Source: Jacaranda mimosifolia (Eukaryota > Streptophyta > Magnoliopsida > Lamiales > Bignoniaceae). Taken from it: DNA of 64,000 nucleotides. Every line of letters starts with the position of its first letter. Positions within the stretch are counted from its first letter, which is position 1. The DNA lies in assembly GCA_018894105.1 (NCBI GenBank), contig CM032128.1, positions 17,217,001-17,281,000 on the forward strand, written 5' to 3'. Positions 24,445 through 36,156 of the stretch are shown here, in pieces. The position numbers and the translations under genes were made by a program. The notes beneath the pieces were generated by a model, which worked only from the letters and a program-made list of their open reading frames with translations, did not search any database and was not told the origin of the DNA.

Positions 24445-26939
24445 ATGGTTTAAATGTTCCACTGAATGCTATCTTGGAAACCAATAAGCCTACCGAGCCA
24501 AACTTCCATGATTGACTTACCCTTAAAATTGTTCTAAATTCCTAGAAGCAGATATATGTCCTATATCAAGGTACTCCTAATCCCATGGGGATTAATGTAG
24601 ATCAAGGGACACGTGATAAGTTCATGAATTCGTTTTAGGATCGTCCTATCCCATAGTCTCATGATGGCATCTACAAATTTTAAAAGTCTCAAAAATACAT
24701 AAATAGTACCTTGGTTAAAGTTTACAAGAGTTGTAAAGAAAACCAGGTATGAGAAGTTCATGTTGTCAAAGGAGATTTTTCAAGTTAGGATAGATACGAA
24801 GTCATGTGTCATCGACTACGGTCTAAAGATGATTAGGCTTGGAGAAGCTTTTTCAACTTGGATGTAGTGATGGATAATGATCTCCATGAAGATTTAATCC
24901 TCATATCCTTGCAGAGTTTTATTGATCAAAGTGTTGATCTAGAAAGAGACTACCATGACAAGAGCAAACCATTGATATTTGTTTCCTCTTCCAAGTCCAT
25001 AGGCCATAGGGGGTGCTAGAAATAGAGGTAAAAGGAAGAAAATTTCTTCCTCCAATGGAAAACAACTATTAAAGGCATTTGAAGGAATCAAGAAGACTAT
25101 AGAGGATATAGTTGATATTATTTGTTTCTACTTTGGCTAGATAGGCCATTCGAAGTGGTTTTGCAAGAATTACCTTGCACCACCCGTTGGAAGGGTATGT
25201 ACTTTGTTGAAGTGCATTTAAGGATAAATTCTTCCTCATGGATATGTGATATCGTATGTGGTTCTTGTCTTTGTAAGTTGTTACAAAGAATAAGAAAGAA
25301 GATTAAAACTTAGTGATGTGGATATGATCCAACGCCTTAGCTAAGGATCAAGAGTTGTGACCAAAGCCAAAGGCATGTAATAAGTTGGACTTAGGGAACT
25401 CCATAATTGTATTGAACCTTTGCTATTACGTGCCATATATTGTTGAGAACATTATTTCAAATTCCCGTTTTGGATAGTGAAGGATTTGATCCTTCTATAT
25501 CAAATAGGAGATTAAAGGCATTAAAGAATGGGTTATTTAATTACTTATGGTACACTTAACAAAGGATTATATAGATTCTCAACCATCATTAATGCACTTT
25601 CAACAAAGAAAATTAGATATCCAAGAAAATGCCACGTTATGACATGCATGACTTGGATATATTTCTAAAAATAGGATGAACAAGTTAGAAGCCCTCAAAG
25701 CACTAAATGTTAGTAGCATTAAGGATCTTTCTACTTGTGAATCTTGTTTAAAGGGAAAAATGACCAAGGCTCCCTTTATAGGACAAATGGAGTGCTCCAC
25801 AAATCTTTTGGATTTGATCCATATGGATGTTCGTGGACTACTAAGAGTTTAGTGGGAGAGAAGGCTATTCCTATTTCATTACCTTTACTAATGACTATAG
25901 TCGGTTCGAACACGTGTTTCTTATGAAGAACAAGTCCGAAGCCTTTTGAAAAGTTCAAAGTGCATAGGAGTGAAGTGGAAAGCAATTGAGGCTAAGTATT
26001 AAATCTCTTCAATTAGATCAAGGAGAAGAATACTTGAGCACCGTATTCTTGGATTATCTAAAGGAGAATGAGATTATCTCACAATGGACTCCACCCAGCA
26101 TACCCTGACACAATGGATTAGCTGAGAGAAGAAAGTGTACCTTGTTGGACATAGTACGTTCCATGATAAACTTCTTCAATATGCCTATATCCTTTTGGGG
26201 ATACGCTTTATAGACGACAGTGAAGTTACTAAGTGTAGTACCTTCAAAGTCGATGCCTAAAACACCATATGAGATATGTTGTGGCAAAGCACCCTCTTAC
26301 TAATACCTCAAGGTTTGGGGATTTCCTGCCTACGTGGGATAGATAATGGGAGATAAATTGGATCGTAGATCAATTTTGTGCAAGTTTGTGGGATACCCAA
26401 GAAAGTCTTTGGGTTATTACTTCTATGATCCCTCAAAACAAAAAAGTGCTTATTTTGAGGAACACCACCTTTTTGGAAAATGAATTTTTATAAGATAGAA
26501 AAAGGCGTTGTTGTTGAACTTGGTGATGTTCAAGATGATCATCAAATCCCACAAGCGATAGAAATAAATAAATATTAAAGAGCCTCACACATAACCTCTA
26601 AGAAGGTCGAAGCAAATTAAGAAGCAACCTAAAAAGTTCAGATTCCTTCATGAAATGGGCCAATCGGATAGTGATACGAAGATCTATGAGGGAGCTATGT
26701 TGGAGATAGATTTGAGACATTGGATTGAATCTATAAGATCCAAAATGGACTCCATGTATTCAAACAAAGTATGGACTTTGGTAGATCCACCAAAGGGAAT
26801 AGTTCCCGTTGGTTGCAAGGGGATCTATAAGCGAAAGCTTGGAGTAGATGGAGTAGTGGTGACATTTAAGGCAGGACTAGTGGAAAAAGGTTATACTCAC
26901 AGATTCGGCATAGATTTTGAGGAAACCTTTTCACCGGTC
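24445..26939 (+). pseudogene. E7 gag-PR-IN-RT N-terminus, heavily degraded
   Basis: The gag ATG is at 24445. Traces of each domain follow in the order seen in E4: a broken CCHC knuckle (CFYFG, stop, IGHSK) near 25120-25160; a protease site reading WICDIVCGS with the Asp kept; the integrase HHCC region around 25640-25760; the DRGGEY-like stretch at about 26010 with Asp-Arg replaced by Asp-Gln; and RT start up to TTTTCACCGGTC. Stops and indels occur every 50-150 bp. It is one of the oldest copies in the window, consistent with being the host of the gypsy nest. It ends at 26939 where G1 begins. Confidence 0.82.
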
Positions 26940-29900
26940 TGTCACGCCTCAGAAATCAGACCATACAATCTAATCTCGAGGCGTGAAACTCGATCCCAAA
27001 TAATCAGTGTCACCTATCCAAAAATCATAATCTTAAATAAGAAAACTCCAAAATTCATAATAACTCAAATAATTCTTACAACATAAAGACTCAAAATGCC
27101 CAATATTCCTTCCCTAACTGGAAAATCAATTAGGAAAAGAACTAAGTTGCCAACATAGTAATAAAGCTAAACCTACTGGAAAGTCCTCATTCTAAAAGAA
27201 ATTATTCAACTCCCATTGTGGTTAGAAGCAGGTTCAACATCCTCACTAGGGATAGGATACAAGTTTGCCAGAAGGAAGTTAAAGAGGAAAACGAGTGTGA
27301 GTAAAAGACTCAGTGAGTGCTAAGTGTGTGCAATGTGAGTTTTCAAAATTAAAATCATTTGGACAGTAAAAATGTTCAAGAATTCATATAGTGAAAATTT
27401 TTGAGAAAAAAACATAAGTGGAATTCATAGAACAGTTTAGCAGTAAAAGTTAAGAAGTTTATAAACAATCAAGTAGTAACAAGTCAATAATTTTATAAAC
27501 AGTCGAGTAGTATCAAGTCAAGAGTTTATTAAAAGGTTTTCCTAGACTAACAACTTAAATGCGATGATCAGATAGTATTTGCTGTAGCCAGTCAACCTTA
27601 TGCCTCCAACCGTAACAGTCCCTTATTACTCTGGGCAAGGTGCGACCTTACCAAAACAGTGCCCGAGCATCCTCGAAAATTCCTACGATCCACCTCAGTG
27701 ACAAATGACTTCTATTATGCGTTTGGGGGATTAGGCCATAGGGGTTTGGTATTCAACCGGCTAGCCTGCTGCTGCCCAGTGAAGTCCATCGCACACCCAG
27801 ACTAAGTTGGATCCAACTAACAGTAACAGTAACAGTAATCAATTGATCATCGAGTTTAATTTGCTAGTCTAGGAGCGTAAGAAAAAAAACCATAAAAGCA
27901 AAGGTTTTCTTTTATCCAGAAATAAAGCGAGAAAAATAATTCTTTTTGTGCGCAGTGCAGTACATATATAGTGCCATGTAAGTTGAAAACAAGTCACGAA
28001 CAATTATATAATAGCATATATCCTTCTGGGTTTTGAAACATACAATATATAGTATTTTTAGGTTTAGACACTCAACGTATTTATCAGAGGAATCAAAAGT
28101 AGATTCTATCGTATCGCGTCCTTGACCACCTGCTGACACAATTTAGCATTTCAACTTAATTAATACCTAACCCACGGAACCACAATTGCACTATAATATA
28201 AATAGTTAAGGATATCACTCCTTCCTAAAACTATTAAATCTAAACTCTTCAACAAGGCCAATCCTCAAGATACTAAAGTCAAATAATAGCTATATTAAAT
28301 TAAATAGCCACATAAGCCATATTATTTTCAGATTTAGTCCTAAACAAGTTAAAGCTTAATTACTAACATTTCCTCAAACTTCCTGTAATTAGACATCATG
28401 CTAAATCGTCCCTCGTACACTAACCACATATTGAGTACTGTAATCCCAATTGACAAGCAAATCAATTCGGCCTAATAGAATTTAATTTCATCTGCCTAAT
28501 CATATGTTTGTAATTACCATTTTTTTTTACATATTTGATCAATGATATATGGTATCTATCTACCTTTGCTTTGAAGTGACTACCACTGGCTAATTTTTTT
28601 CTTCCGTAATATTATTTTAAAGATTTGGTTTTATAGATTGAATTGGGACTTTGAAATATGCAAAAATTAGTACACATGCTTTTCTTATGAAAGGTCCATT
28701 TGTCTCCCAAATAATGCAACACGTTACAAAGCAAGTACAAGTCTTGTAGTTTACCCAAACAGCCTTACCCTATTTCACTAATCAACTTCTACATCAAAAT
28801 AAAACTAATCAAATAATTTCAGTAGGAAAAAGACTTGGGCTATTAGTGTTTATAGTTATAATATATATATATATATACACATACATACCTACTCAATGCC
28901 TCCAGTAGGACCTTCGAGAGTGCATGTTTAATCTCCTTTAGCTATGTCCCATATTTTAATAGTTCCATTCAAGCTTCCAGATGCAAGCAATTGTCCATTT
29001 GCACTAAAGGATAAACTAAATGCAGAGTCCTGGTGACCTTTCTACTTAAATGCCTAGTCTCCTTGGCTAATCTTCCATAGGAATCCTATATCATCTCCGC
29101 CACTAGATTTCTGCCAAGCTTCCGACTTTTTAACCAAATCAATTACCATTTTTTGCCTCATATAGTCCTCATTCTCGTCAACCCTATTTTGACTAATATT
29201 ACCAATACTCATAGCATTATTAACACCATCGTGACTATAATTATTGCCGTTGTAAGTTTCCAATGTTTGATTCTTCAAATCTCCAGAAATAGAGTCAACG
29301 GTGGCCGCGGTCGCAGTGGCGGGGAGATGAACTTTCGTCTGTTGAAACAACAGTGGGCGAGTGGCTCTTATGTGAGTTCAAGCAGTTGAAACGGTGTTTA
29401 CAAAATTTGGGTCTGAAAGAGAAGCAGATGGAGAAGGCAGTGGTGGCCGTGAGAGAAGAGGAGATGTGGGAGAGTGATGTAGAAATTTGCTATTATTTTT
29501 GTATTTTGATCAAGTGATTCGGGTTGTAGATTGTGGGAACAATAGGTATGGGATAAGTAATTTGCTTCAACTGGAACTCTAATTATAATCTTTCTATGAC
29601 TAGGATAATTCTACAGTAAATCTAATGTCTTTATTATTAATTCTTAAGGTCTCAATTGCTAATTCCTTATAATCGTATAATATTAATTCTACTAAAATTA
29701 CCACCACTCTTCTAAAATTTGGAATGTTATATATATATATATATATATATATATGAATCATTAGATCAAAAGACAATTTATTGCTAGATATTATATATAT
29801 ATATATATTTAAATAATACTTAAAGGTAAAAATGAAATTAAATAAAATAATTAATTAAATATGAAATAGTTTCTAAGGTATCACATTTTTTTTAAATTTA

Positions 29901-29968
29901 AATAATAAATAAAATAAAATAAGGTAAATTAATCAATTAAATACGAAGTAAAATTTTGGGGCATTACA
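26940..29968 (-). repeat. G1 3' LTR (left)
   Basis: This LTR aligns throughout with 33094-36145 at high identity by eye. It has about 50 bp more than the right LTR near 27725-27785 and fewer bases in the C-tract region. It holds a captured WD40-gene fragment at 28889-29480 and AT microsatellites at about 28860-28876 and 29731-29754. The 5-bp flank before it is copia RT. Confidence 0.88.
28889..29480 (-). pseudogene. Captured WD40-repeat gene fragment (AAMP-like), copy in left LTR
   Basis: On the minus strand, 29070 back to about 28890 translates as GFLWKISQGD, stop, then GHQDSAFSLSFSANGQLLAS, GSLNGTIKIWD and TLEGPTGGIE. This is a WD40 blade. In family terms it matches the conserved segment of plant AAMP-type WD40 proteins (pattern GGGDDK-x-FLWKI, GH-x-DS, GQLLASG-x-LDG, GP-x-x-GIEWV), where the stop replaces Trp. 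The match ends at GIE-stop followed by GTATGT, which looks like an exon end and a 5' splice site, so genomic rather than spliced DNA was taken up. Upstream (29350 to 29080) an open stretch with AIKs-like acidic and Asn-rich sequence is not recognised and may be another exon. It is not functional. Confidence 0.75.
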
Positions 29969-29984
29969 TCCCACCCCCTTAAAC
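29969..29984 (-). other. G1 polypurine tract
   Basis: On the minus strand the bases are GTTTAAGGGGGTGGGA, directly before the LTR start TGTAATGCCCC. G2 has the equivalent at 38532-38549. Confidence 0.75.
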
Positions 29985-30420
29985 AAATTTGGTCCCCAAA
30001 TTCTAACATGAGTTAGGGAAGAGTTTCGGATGATGCTTTTGCATTTCTTCATTTTCCCAAGTCACATTCTCTGTCTTATGGCGTCTCCGTAATAGTAGGA
30101 TATTCTTTTGTGCATAATATTTGTATTCTTAATCTAGGATTTGAATTACTTGGTAGTTGTAGGTCAACTCTTTTTGAGATGACAAATTCTTATATTATGT
30201 GATATGCTAAGGATCCTCTTAATATCTACATAGTTGTGACACATAGAACACATTATGTATTTTCATAAAGCTTGATAGTGAAATAAATCAATAAGCTACT
30301 ACTCCGATCATCGCAGGTCCTTTTTTGAGTGACAATTTAGAAACTCTATCTCCATCACTAAATTCCAAAAATCTTCTTCTATCATTTGCTTAGCTCTAAG
30401 TCATGAATTAGATAGTTTTG
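29985..30420 (-). pseudogene. G1 remnant of chromovirus pol 3' end
   Basis: The stretch aligns piecewise with G2 38550-39020: TTGGTCCCCAAATTCTAAC at its start, then the TTTCGCATTT-like region and the ACTAAATTCCAA block that encodes the Leu-Glu-Phe-Ser start of the integrase tail. It is too eroded to translate. It shows that G1 derives from a chromovirus related to G2 by loss of nearly all of gag-pol. Confidence 0.65.
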
Positions 30421-30439
30421 CTCATATAGTTTTTGATTT

Positions 30440-31930
30440 TCTTGAGGTATTGGAAAACTAAGAGAAAGACCTAAAACTTTTATGTTGATATCATAGTCCA
30501 AGTAAGCCAATATCAATGTGTAAAATTGAGCCTTTGGTTCATAAATGTGAAGAAAATTCTGATCGTGATATATTAAATGCTAGAAGGCCTCTAATTTGAC
30601 ATGTTTTAGTATTCTCACAATAATTTTTTTTTTCAATGTATATCGGACTAGGGTGATTCAAGTGCATATAGAAACCTGACAGACAGAGCTAAAAATCATA
30701 TGTTGACCACTTTTCTTAATTCCATCAGGATCAAGCCATAAAAAGCATCCCAAATATCTGTTATCAGAAAAAAAATCAAAGTCTGTATTTTCTACCTTGA
30801 CACATCTTAGTATTTTAGTCATAACATTCTTCATATATATCAGATGAAGTTGATTCAAATAGATATAGAAACCTAAGGTATAGATCTATAATTCATATGT
30901 TGATCATATTTCCCAATTTAATCAGAATCGAGTAGCAAAAGTCATCACAATATTCTGTCCTAGGAAAATCGAACTCCTATATTTTTTGTATTGCCACACC
31001 ATAGTATTTTATAGATAAATTTCTCCCTATGTATCGGATTGAAGTCATTAAAATGGATGTAAAAACCTAAGATATGGATATTCAATTCATATGTTGACCA
31101 TATCACCAAATTAAATCGAAATAAAGTAGTAAAAGGCATCACAATAATCTGTTCTAGGAAAATCCAAGCCCCTGTATTTTCTGTCATGCCACACCTTTGT
31201 ATTTTACTCATAAGTTTCTCCCTATGTTTCAAATTGAAGTGAATATGGATATATAAGAGATAGACTTACAAATATTATGTTGATCATGTTGCTGAATTCT
31301 ATCGAGATCAAGTAGTAAAAGAGTCAAAACTATTTATTTTTGGAAAATCAAAATCCTGTATTTTCAGACTTGATATATCTTAATATTTTTATCATAACTT
31401 TCTTTATATGAATCGGATTGAGGTGATTCATGCGGAAATAGAAACCTAAGAAACATATCTAAATTTCATATGTTAATTATTTTACTTAATTCTGTCGGAA
31501 AGAAGTAGTAAAGGTGTCACAAATATCTATTTTCGGGAAATCAAAGTCCTGTATCTCCTGACTGGACACATCTGAATGTTTTGGCCATAAATTTCTCTAT
31601 ATAAATCATATTGAGGTGATATAGGAGGAATTAGAAACCTAAGACATATACCTAAAATTTTTATGTTGATCATTTTGCTTATTTCTATCGGTAAGAAGTA
31701 GTAAAGGTGTCACAAGTATCTATTTTCGAAAAATCAAAGTCCTGTATCTCCTGACTGGATACATCTTAGTATTTTGGTCGTAACTTACTACATGTAAATC
31801 AGATTTGGATGATTTAAGCGGATATAAACACATGAAATATATACCTACAATTCTTGTGTTTGTAACATTTCCAGATTCAATCAGTAACTATGATAAAAAT
31901 CCATTAGAAGATCTGGTCGTGTAAAACTAG
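30440..31930 (-). repeat. G1 internal tandem repeats, about 193 bp each
   Basis: About seven diverged direct repeats start near 30642, 30834, 31034, 31223, 31408, 31600 and 31797; an earlier partial unit may begin near 30450. Shared words in each unit include GGATTGAGGTGATTCA, AGAAACCTAAGA, CATATGTTGAT, AAGTAGTAAA(A/G)G, TCACAA, CTGTAT and TTAGTATTTT. Spacing is 185-200 bp. No frame is kept across units, so they are not protein repeats. Confidence 0.85.
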
Positions 31931-33077
31931 GATCTTAGAAGAGCATTCTTTCATGTAGCATTTCTTTCCGAAAGTCAAGTACTTGTCCTCTATGCCAAAA
32001 TATATCCAAAAACTTCTAATTTGACATCTTAAGTTCACCCAAAGTCCTAGTTGGTTCATATCTCAAAATAGGGACCACAAAAATATTTAGGTACAATAAT
32101 TATGTATATTTTTCTAGTGACTTAAATCTTCGAGAAATCTCAAAAGTTCTCAAGTCCAATTGAAATGGATTTGCAAGGTTCATCCTCCCATGAGTTTATT
32201 GATGTAAGCATTTCCTGCCTGTAAAATTGACTCTCTCACACTTTCATGATAGGGGTAGCCATAAGTAACATAAGGTTCAATCATGTGCACTATGTTTACT
32301 ATACATTGTTAACTTTCAAAAAGTCGTATGTACATACACATCCTTACCTTGTCAATTCCTACTGAAACCCTCAACCCTTAGTGGCAGTATATCTAATATA
32401 TATAACAATATGTATGGATTTGTACACCAAGTTTTACAATTCACCTTCCATGGTGGTCTTGCTCTTACTTTCTAAATAGATCCCACTCTTTGCGATAAAG
32501 ATTCTCACTTCTTCCCTTTCATTTTTCAAATCCTCCTCAATCTAATGAAATAATTTTCTCATAAATCCAACCAAGTTTTAGTTATCGACCTTAGGTTTTT
32601 GTTCCAATATCATATGCCAATTTCATATCTAAAATCGTAACCTAAGCTCTTAAAAACTAGCCTTGATTGTCAGGGTGAAACATTTAAATCATGAACTGAC
32701 TTATGCGGACTTTGACTCACCATCGTATCAAAATAAGCTTACATCAATAAAAAAAATATCAACGTTCACTACGTAGTCATCCAAAAAGAAGATAGCAAGC
32801 ATTTGCAATTCTCAAATGGGAGAAAACTATCATATCCTAAAGTAATTCTGAGCTAAGTCTCCTAGTATGTCATGAATCCTATTGTCAAGTACCAAAATTG
32901 TCCAATCGTATCAATTGGCAAACCTAATAACAATCCTCCAAAATGTCGATACTAAGTGAAATTTGATCAATCATTTTTGTGATTGAACCTAAATACTCAA
33001 ATCAATTCCTAAAAGTTCTATGCCCAAATTCCATAGTCTAAGGATCTTACCCAGACATAGCCCAAGTTCAAAACCTA
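31931..33077 (-). other. G1 non-coding interior, primer-site side
   Basis: About 1.15 kb with no protein or RNA gene that I can recognise. It is AT-rich, with one partial echo of the 193 bp unit at its left edge. By position it is the element's leader. Confidence 0.7.
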
Positions 33078-33090
33078 GGCCCTGATACCA
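33078..33090 (-). other. G1 primer binding site
   Basis: On the minus strand the bases are TGGTATCAGGGCC, three bases inside the LTR end. It resembles the Met-tRNA primer site common in plant gypsy elements and gives the element's orientation. Confidence 0.78.
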
Positions 33091-33093
33091 TTC

Positions 33094-36000
33094 TGTCACG
33101 CCCCAAAAATTAGACCATACAATCTAGTCTTGAGGCGTGAAACTCAATCCCAAATAATCAGTATCACGTATTCAAAAATCATAATCTTAAATAAGAAAAC
33201 TCCAAAATTCATAATAACTCAAATAATTCTTACAACATAAAAACTCAAAATGCCCAATATTCCTCCCCCAACTAGAAAATCATTAAGGAGAAGAACTAAT
33301 TTGCCAACATAGCAATAAAGCTAAACCTACTGGAAAGTCTTCATTCCAAAAGAAATTCTTCAATTCCCATTCTCATCAGAAATAGGTTCAACATCCTCAC
33401 TAGGGATAGGATACATGTCTGCTATAAGGAAGTTAAAGAGGAAAACGAGTGTGAGTAAAAGACTCAGTGAGTGCCAAGTGTGTGCAATGTGAGTTTTTGA
33501 AGTTAAAATCATTTATAAACTGAAAATGTTCAAGAATTCATATAGTGAAAATATTTGAGAAAAAAACATAAGTGGAATTCATAGAACAATTTAGCAGTAA
33601 AACTCAAGAAGTTTATAAATAGTCAAGCAGTAACAAGTCAATAATTTTATAAACAGTCAAGCAGTATCAAGTCAAGAGTTTAATAAAAGGTTTTCCTAGA
33701 CTAGCAACTTAAATGCGATGATTAGATAGTGTTTGTTGTAGCCAGTCAACTTTATGCCTCCTACCGTAATAGTCCCTTATCGCTCTGGGCAAAGTGTGAC
33801 CTTACCAAAACAGTGCTTGAGCGTCCCCGGGAATTCCCACAACCCACCTCAACCACAAACGACTTCTGTTGTGCGCTAGGGGGAGAAGTCCCTCGCACAC
33901 CCAGACCAAGTTGGATCCAACTAACAGTAACACTAGCAGTAACAATAACAGTAATCAATTGATCATCGAGTTTAATTTGCTAGTCTAGGAGCATAAGAAA
34001 AAAAATCATAAAAGCATAGGTTTTCTTTTATCCAAAAATAAAGTGAGAAAAATAATTCTTTTTGTGCGCAGTGTAGTACATATATAGTGCAATGTAAGTT
34101 GAAAACAAGTTACGAACAATTATATAATAGCATATATCCTTCGGGGTTTTGAAACATACAATATATAGTATTTATAGGTTTAGACACTCACCGTACATAT
34201 CAAAGGAATCAAAAGTCGATTCTATCGTATTGCATACTTGACCACCTACTGACACAATTTAGCATTTCAACTTAATTAATACCTAACCCATGGAATCACA
34301 ATTGCACTATAATATAAATAGTTAAGGACATCACTCATTCCTAAAACGATTAAATCTAAACTCTTCAACAAGGCCAATCCTCAAGATACTAAAATCAAAT
34401 AATAGATATATTAAATTAAATAACCACATAAGCCACATTATTTTCAGATTTAGTCGTAAACAAGTTAAAGCTTAATTACTTACATTTCCCTCAAACTTCC
34501 TATAATTAGACATCATGCTAAATCGGCCCTCGGACACTAACCACATATTGAGTACTATAATCCCAATTGACAAGCAAATCAATTTGGCCTAATAGAATTT
34601 AATTTCATTTGCCTAATCAAATTTTGTAATTACCATTGTTTTTTTTCATATTTGATCAATGATATATGGTATCTATCTACCTTTGCTTTGAAGTGACTGC
34701 CACTGCTTAAATTTTTTCTTCCTCAATATTGTTTTAAGATTTGGTCTTATAGATTGAATTGGGACTTTGAAATATGCAAAAATTAGTACACATGCTTTTC
34801 TTATGAAAGGTCCATTTGTCTCCCAAATAATGCAACACGTTACAAAGCAAGTACAAGTCTTGTAGTTTACCCAAACAACCCCACCCCATTTCACTAATCA
34901 ACTTCTGCCTCAAAATAAAACTAATCAAATAATTTCAGTAGGAAAAAGACTTGGGCTATTTGTGTTGAAAGTTATAATATATATATATATACACACACAT
35001 ACCTACTCAATGCCTCCAGTAGGACCTTCGAGAGTGCATGTTTAATCTCCTTTAGCTATGCCCCATTTTTTAATAGTTCCATTCAAGCTTCCAGATGCAA
35101 GCAATTGTCCATCTGCACTAAAGGATAAACTAGATGCAGAGTCCTGGTGACCTTGCAACTCAAATGCCTAGTCTCCTTGGCTAATCTTCCATAGGAATCC
35201 TTTATCATCTCCACCACTAGATTTCTGCCAAGCTTCCGACTTTTTAACCAAATCAATTACCATTTTCTGCCTCAGATAGTCCTCATTCTCGTCAACCCCA
35301 TTTTGACTAATATTATCAATACTCATAGCATTATTAACCCCCATCGTGACCATAATTATTGCCGTTGTAAGTTTCCAATGTTTAACTCTTCAAATCTTCA
35401 GAAATAGAGTCAACGGTGGCCGCGGTCGCAGTGGCGGGGGTGATGAACTTTCGTCCATTGAAACGACAGTGGGCAAGTGGCTCTTATATGAGTTGAAGCA
35501 ATTGAAATGGTGGTTACAGAATTTGGGTCTGAAAGAGGAGCGGACGGAGAAGGCGGTGGTGGTCGTGAGAGAAGAAGAGGTGTGGGAGAGTGATGCAGAA
35601 ATCTGCTAAAGCATTTTCTTTTGTTCTGCCGTCCTTTTTCTCCACCCCCCCCCCCCCCTCTGTATGTATATATATATCCTCTCTCTCTATATATGTATTC
35701 TTTTTGTATTTTGATTGAGTGATAAGGGTTGTAGATTGTGGGAACTATACGTATGGGATAAGTAATTTGCTTCAACTGAAACTCTAATTATAATATTTCT
35801 ACGACTAGGATAATTCTACAATAAGTCTAATGTCTTTATTATTAATTCTTAAGATTTCAATTGCTAATTCCTTGTAATCGAATAATATTAATTCTACTAA
35901 AATTATCACCTACTCTTTTAAAATTTGGAATGTTATATATATATATATATATATATGAATCATTAGATCAAAAGATAATTTATTGCTAGATATTATATAT

Positions 36001-36145
36001 ATGTATATAAACATTACTTAAAGGTAAAAATAAAATAAGATAAATAATTTCTAAGGTATTACATTTTTTTAAAATTTAAATAATAAATAAAATAAAATAA
36101 GGTAAATTAATCAATTAAATACGAAGTAAAATTTTGGGGCATTAC
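33094..36145 (-). repeat. G1 5' LTR (right)
   Basis: This is the partner of 26940-29968. It starts TGTCACGCCCCAAAA (plus strand) and ends GGGGCATTAC at 36145, one base short of the expected CATTACA. A C14 tract and CT/TA microsatellites lie at 35645-35690. It carries its own copy of the WD40-gene fragment. Confidence 0.88.
35004..35600 (-). pseudogene. Captured WD40-repeat gene fragment (AAMP-like), copy in right LTR
   Basis: This is the same captured segment as in the left LTR, slightly better preserved. On the minus strand it reads SSGGDDKGFLWKISQGD, stop, AFELQGHQDSASSLSFSADG, then QLLASGSLNGTIK and TLEGPTGGIE, stop, followed by GTATGT. The GGDDKGFLWKI wording matches the AAMP-type family more closely than the left copy, which reads GGDDIGFLWKI. 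Two of the stops lie where the family has Trp, which fits G-to-A decay after capture. Upstream, 35590 to 35400 reads like a 5' untranslated region and an ATG, but the frame breaks within 30 codons. Presence in both LTRs means capture happened before this insertion. It lies in the same orientation as the element's transcript. Confidence 0.77.
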
Positions 36146-36156
36146 TGATACCATTC
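36146..36156 (-). other. G2 truncated primer binding site
   Basis: TGATACCATTC (plus strand) is the LTR-proximal part of a primer site like that at 33078-33090, but the remaining bases are replaced by the end of the G1 LTR. It shows that the LTR at 36157 once acted as a 5' LTR. Confidence 0.7.

Larger units (their letters stand above)
26940..36145 (-). mobile_element. G1 LARD-like non-autonomous gypsy element
   Basis: Two LTRs of about 3.03 and 3.05 kb, in direct orientation, flank a 3.1 kb interior that has no gag, protease, RT or integrase core. Read on the minus strand the LTRs begin TGTAATGCCCC and end GGGGCGTGACA, with a polypurine tract at the left and a Met-type primer site at the right, so the element lies in minus orientation. 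Long LTRs with a short non-coding interior match the LARD class. The LTR edges resemble those of G2, a chromovirus, which could have supplied the enzymes. The left flank is CGGTC (26935-26939), but the right flank is G2 sequence, so no target duplication is seen. Confidence 0.82.

Noticed and set aside
30440..31930. Regularly spaced repeats that could suggest a CRISPR-like array
   Set aside because: The whole 193-bp unit repeats; there are no short identical repeats with unique spacers, and the context is a plant retroelement.
33729..33962. Open frames of 65-77 codons on both strands in the G1 right LTR
   Set aside because: They are overlapping frames in LTR DNA, broken in the left LTR by the 50 bp length difference, with no family resemblance.
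35346..35609. Plus-strand frame of 87 codons rich in Gly, Arg and Glu
   Set aside because: It is antisense to the captured gene block, whose minus-strand reading gives a recognisable WD40 blade. The Glu/Arg-rich look comes from the purine-rich strand.
26940..36145. Helitron as the vehicle for the captured gene fragment
   Set aside because: There is no TC start or hairpin-CTRR end around the fragment, whereas LTRs, primer site and polypurine tract are clear.
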